A DNA stretch of 64,000 bases from Mastigocoleus testarum BC008 (GTDB lineage: Bacteria > Cyanobacteriota > Cyanobacteriia > Cyanobacteriales > Nostocaceae). Positions 61,849 through 64,000 of this stretch are shown piece after piece. The position numbers and the translations under genes were made by a program. The notes beneath the pieces were generated by a model, which did no database searches, was not told the origin of the DNA, and was given only the letters and a program-made list of their open reading frames with translations. The stretch is taken from NCBI RefSeq assembly GCF_001456025.1, contig NZ_LMTZ01000095.1, forward strand, positions 1-64,000, in the 5' to 3' direction. Within the stretch, counting starts at the first letter, position 1. Each line of letters opens with the position of its first letter.

Positions 61849-64000
61849 TCATCCATCTTCTACTGGTAGCCCGAGTTTTTTGTGAAATTCTGGACTATAT
61901 TTTGCTTTTTCCCAATTTTTGGCTTGCTTGATTTGTTCTGGTGTTATATTTCTGGCTTCATATAAGCTTTCATCCCAGAACTTGGCATCATTGAGGTTAG
62001 CATCACTAAGATTGGTATAAAGCAAGTTGGCATTTTTGAATTTGGCATCGATAAGTTCGGCCCTGCTAAGATCTGCACTGCTGAGGTCAGCACTGCTGAG
62101 ATTAGTGTACATGAGTTTGGCATCGGTGAGGTCAGCACTGCTGAGGTCAGCACTGCTGAGGTCAGCACTGTTGAGGTAAGCACTGTTAAGATTAGCACTG
62201 CTGAGGTTGGCATAAGTCAGGTTGGCATTTTTGAGTTTAGCACTGCAAAGCTTGGCAAAAGTGAGGTCAGCAGTGCTGAGCTTGACAAGAGTAAGATCGG
62301 CTCCACTGAGGTCAGCAGTACTGAGATTAGCAGTACTGAGGTCAGCAGTACTGAGGTTCGCACTGTTGATATTGGCACCACTAAGGTTAGCGCTGCTAAG
62401 ATTGGCACCGATAAGTTTGGCACTTCTGAGATCGGCACTTCTGAGATCGGCACTTCTGAGGTCAGCAGTACTGAGGTCAGCAGTACTGAGGTTCGCACTG
62501 TTAATATTGGTACTACGAAGGTAGGCCCCACTAAGCTTGGCAAGAGTGAGATCGGCACCGCTAAGGTCGACACGACTAAGGTTGGTACGAATTAAATAGG
62601 CACCACTAAGATTGGTATAGCTAAGTTTGGCATAAATCAGATTGGCATCACTGAGGTCAGTACCACTGAGGTCAGTACCACTGAGGTTGGCTCCACTGAG
62701 GTCGGTACTACTGAGGTTTCTTTTTTCAGTTGGCTGATTAACAATTTCCCAGACTAAGCGCCATTTTTGATCGAGTTTTGTCTCAGAGTCGATGATTGTA
62801 TTGCTCAGATCGGCACCACTAAGATTGGCACCACTGAGATTCGTATTGGTAAGGTTTGTATAACTGAGATTTACATTAGTCAGGTCGGCACCACTGAGGT
62901 TGGTACCGCTAAGATCTGTACCACTGAGATCGGTACTACTGAGGTTTCGTCTTTCAGTTGGTTGATTAACAATCTCCCAGACTAAGCGCCATTTTTGATC
63001 GAGTTTTGTCTCAGAGTCGATGATTGTATTGCTCAGATCGGCACCACTAAGATTGGCACCACTGAGATTCGTATTGGTAAGGTTTGTATAACTGAGATTT
63101 ACATTAGTCAGGTCGGCACCACTGAGGTTGGTACCGCTAAGATCTGTACCACTGAGATCGGTACTACTGAGGTTTCGTCTTTCAGTTGGTTGATTAACAA
63201 TCTCCCAGACTAAGCGCCATTTTTGATCGAGTTTTGTCTCAGAGTCGATGATTGTATTGCTCAGATCGGCACCACTAAGGCTGGTATTTCTGAGGTCAGC
63301 ACCACTAATATCGGTACCACTAAGATTGGCACCATTAAGATTTGCACCATTAAGATTGGCACCATTAAGATTGGCACTACTGAGGTCGGAAGTACTGAGA
63401 TCGGCTCTACTAAGATCGGCATTAGTAAGGTTTCGTTTTTCAGTTGGCTGATTAACAATTTCCCAGACTAAGCGCCATTTCCGGTCAAGTTTTGTCTCAG
63501 AATTGATTAATGTATTGCTGAGGTTGGCACCACTGAGGTTAACAGTACTGAGATTGGCTCCACTGAGGTTGACAGCACTGAGGTCAGCACCACTGAGGTT
63601 TGTACCACTCAGATTAGCATTAGTGAAGTTTGTACCACTGAGGTTTGTACCACTCAGATTGGCATTAACTAGGTTGGCACCATTGAGGTTAACACCAGTG
63701 AGGTCGGTATTAGTAAGATTCCGTCTTTCAGTTGGCTGATTAATAATTTCCCAGACTAAATGCCATTTTTGCTCGAATTTTGTTTCAGAATCGGTTATTG
63801 TATCACTCAGGTCAGCACCACTAAGATTGGCATCACTGAAGTTGGTACCGCTCAGATTAGCACCACTGAAGTTGGTATGACTCAAATCGGCACCACTGAA
63901 GTTAGTATTACTGAGGTCTGCACCACTGAATTTGGCATTACTGAGATTAGTATGACTGAGATCGGCACCACTAAATTTAGTATTACTGAGGTTAGCATGA
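61849..64000 (-). CDS. Pentapeptide-repeat protein, 5' end beyond the window
   Basis: At least 717 codons are open: the frame runs through the right edge, so the true start lies outside and the ATG at 63885 is internal. The sequence is almost wholly A(D/N)LSxx pentapeptides, expected to form right-handed quadrilateral beta-helices. Five times the helix is interrupted by a conserved 25-residue linker containing SETKLDQKWRLVWEIVNQPT. Linker plus block repeats with a 76-residue (228-bp) period in the middle, two DNA units (62751-62978 and 62979-63206) being identical by eye. The C-terminus is a short helical tail (NITPEQIKQAKNWEKAKYSP). No signal peptide is visible in this part. The function is unknown. 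Confidence 0.9.
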   Translation of the reverse strand, partial: HANLSNTKFSGADLSHTNLSNAKFSGADLSNTNFSGADLSHTNFSGANLSGTNFSDANLSGADLSDTITDSETKFEQKWHLVWEIINQPTERRNLTNTDLTGVNLNGANLVNANLSGTNLSGTNFTNANLSGTNLSGADLSAVNLSGANLSTVNLSGANLSNTLINSETKLDRKWRLVWEIVNQPTEKRNLTNADLSRADLSTSDLSSANLNGANLNGANLNGANLSGTDISGADLRNTSLSGADLSNTIIDSETKLDQKWRLVWEIVNQPTERRNLSSTDLSGTDLSGTNLSGADLTNVNLSYTNLTNTNLSGANLSGADLSNTIIDSETKLDQKWRLVWEIVNQPTERRNLSSTDLSGTDLSGTNLSGADLTNVNLSYTNLTNTNLSGANLSGADLSNTIIDSETKLDQKWRLVWEIVNQPTEKRNLSSTDLSGANLSGTDLSGTDLSDANLIYAKLSYTNLSGAYLIRTNLSRVDLSGADLTLAKLSGAYLRSTNINSANLSTADLSTADLRSADLRSADLRSAKLIGANLSSANLSGANINSANLSTADLSTANLSTADLSGADLTLVKLSTADLTFAKLCSAKLKNANLTYANLSSANLNSAYLNSADLSSADLSSADLTDAKLMYTNLSSADLSSADLSRAELIDAKFKNANLLYTNLSDANLNDAKFWDESLYEARNITPEQIKQAKNWEKAKYSPEFHKKLGLPVEDG
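62751..63206. repeat. Two identical 228-bp tandem units in the pentapeptide gene
   Basis: Units 62751-62978 and 62979-63206 appear identical base for base. A third copy starts at 63207 and matches for about 70 bp before diverging. Each unit codes for one linker plus one pentapeptide block (76 residues). Recent unequal crossover or slippage is the likely cause. Confidence 0.88.

Noticed and set aside
62222..63739. Several plus-strand ORFs antisense to the pentapeptide gene
   Set aside because: They repeat with the same 228-bp period and arise because the repetitive codons lack stops on the opposite strand. Their composition is unlike real proteins.

Overview
The window is chromosomal DNA of a filamentous, probably heterocyst-forming cyanobacterium (Nostocales type: Nostoc, Calothrix or Rivularia relatives). 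The evidence is the many HIP1 octamers (GCGATCGC), the heptameric short tandem repeats (STRR) typical of that order, small palindromic dispersed repeats, and cyanobacterial families such as CAAD/CURT1, DUF928, CHASE2 cyclase, CHAT-TPR and PATAN proteins. The DNA is AT-rich with long intergenic spaces. I see no rRNA, tRNA or CRISPR array.

Layout. 0-7.7 kb: a small secreted protein, two GNAT acetyltransferases, a membrane-anchored GTPase, a DUF3754 membrane protein and an FkbM methyltransferase. 7.8-20.1 kb: two paralogous TPR-CHAT (caspase-like) proteins bracket an IMPase-family phosphatase, an S4 RNA-binding protein, DUF4342, an SDR oxidoreductase, a CHASE2 nucleotide cyclase and a DUF928 protein. 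20.7-23.6 kb: cdsA, cbiT, DUF4112 and a tiny membrane protein. 23.7-30.6 kb: a signalling module with a PAS histidine kinase, a Ras-like small GTPase 8 bp upstream of it, a membrane protein joining a cytoplasmic region to periplasmic BON-like and OmpA domains, a coiled-coil protein and, divergently, a PATAN-receiver response regulator. 30.9-36.2 kb: two hypotheticals, DNA photolyase, a CAAD protein and a YdcF protein. 36.7-38.7 kb: methionine-salvage genes mtnD-mtnX-mtnB. 39.3-47.9 kb: aquaporin Z, a coiled-coil/TPR protein, a type II thioesterase, an agmatinase-family enzyme and small membrane proteins. 49.0-53.4 kb: a CBS-PAS hybrid kinase, a Uma2 nuclease and an MtfA-like peptidase. 54.2-59.8 kb: an exported protein, ilvA and the TldE/TldD pair. 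59.8-61.5 kb: an IscB RNA-guided nuclease element with a structured upstream RNA region and matching end hairpins. 61.8-64 kb: a large pentapeptide-repeat protein that runs off the right edge.

The most interesting items are: (1) an apparently non-autonomous IscB element whose two end hairpins share one architecture while their inner stems differ by compensatory changes; (2) the Ras-like GTPase / OmpA-anchor / histidine kinase / PATAN module, which looks like a cytoplasm-to-cell-wall signalling or polarity system; (3) the CHASE2 cyclase - DUF928 - CHAT/TPR cluster, whose cyclase has unusual base-specifying residues; (4) one palindromic repeat inserted in frame in two unrelated genes, adding the same peptide FAHPQRGYR to both; and (5) a family of about 125-bp MITE-like elements with ATATGATGTCCG-type ends.

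All functional calls come from reading motifs by eye. No database search was run.
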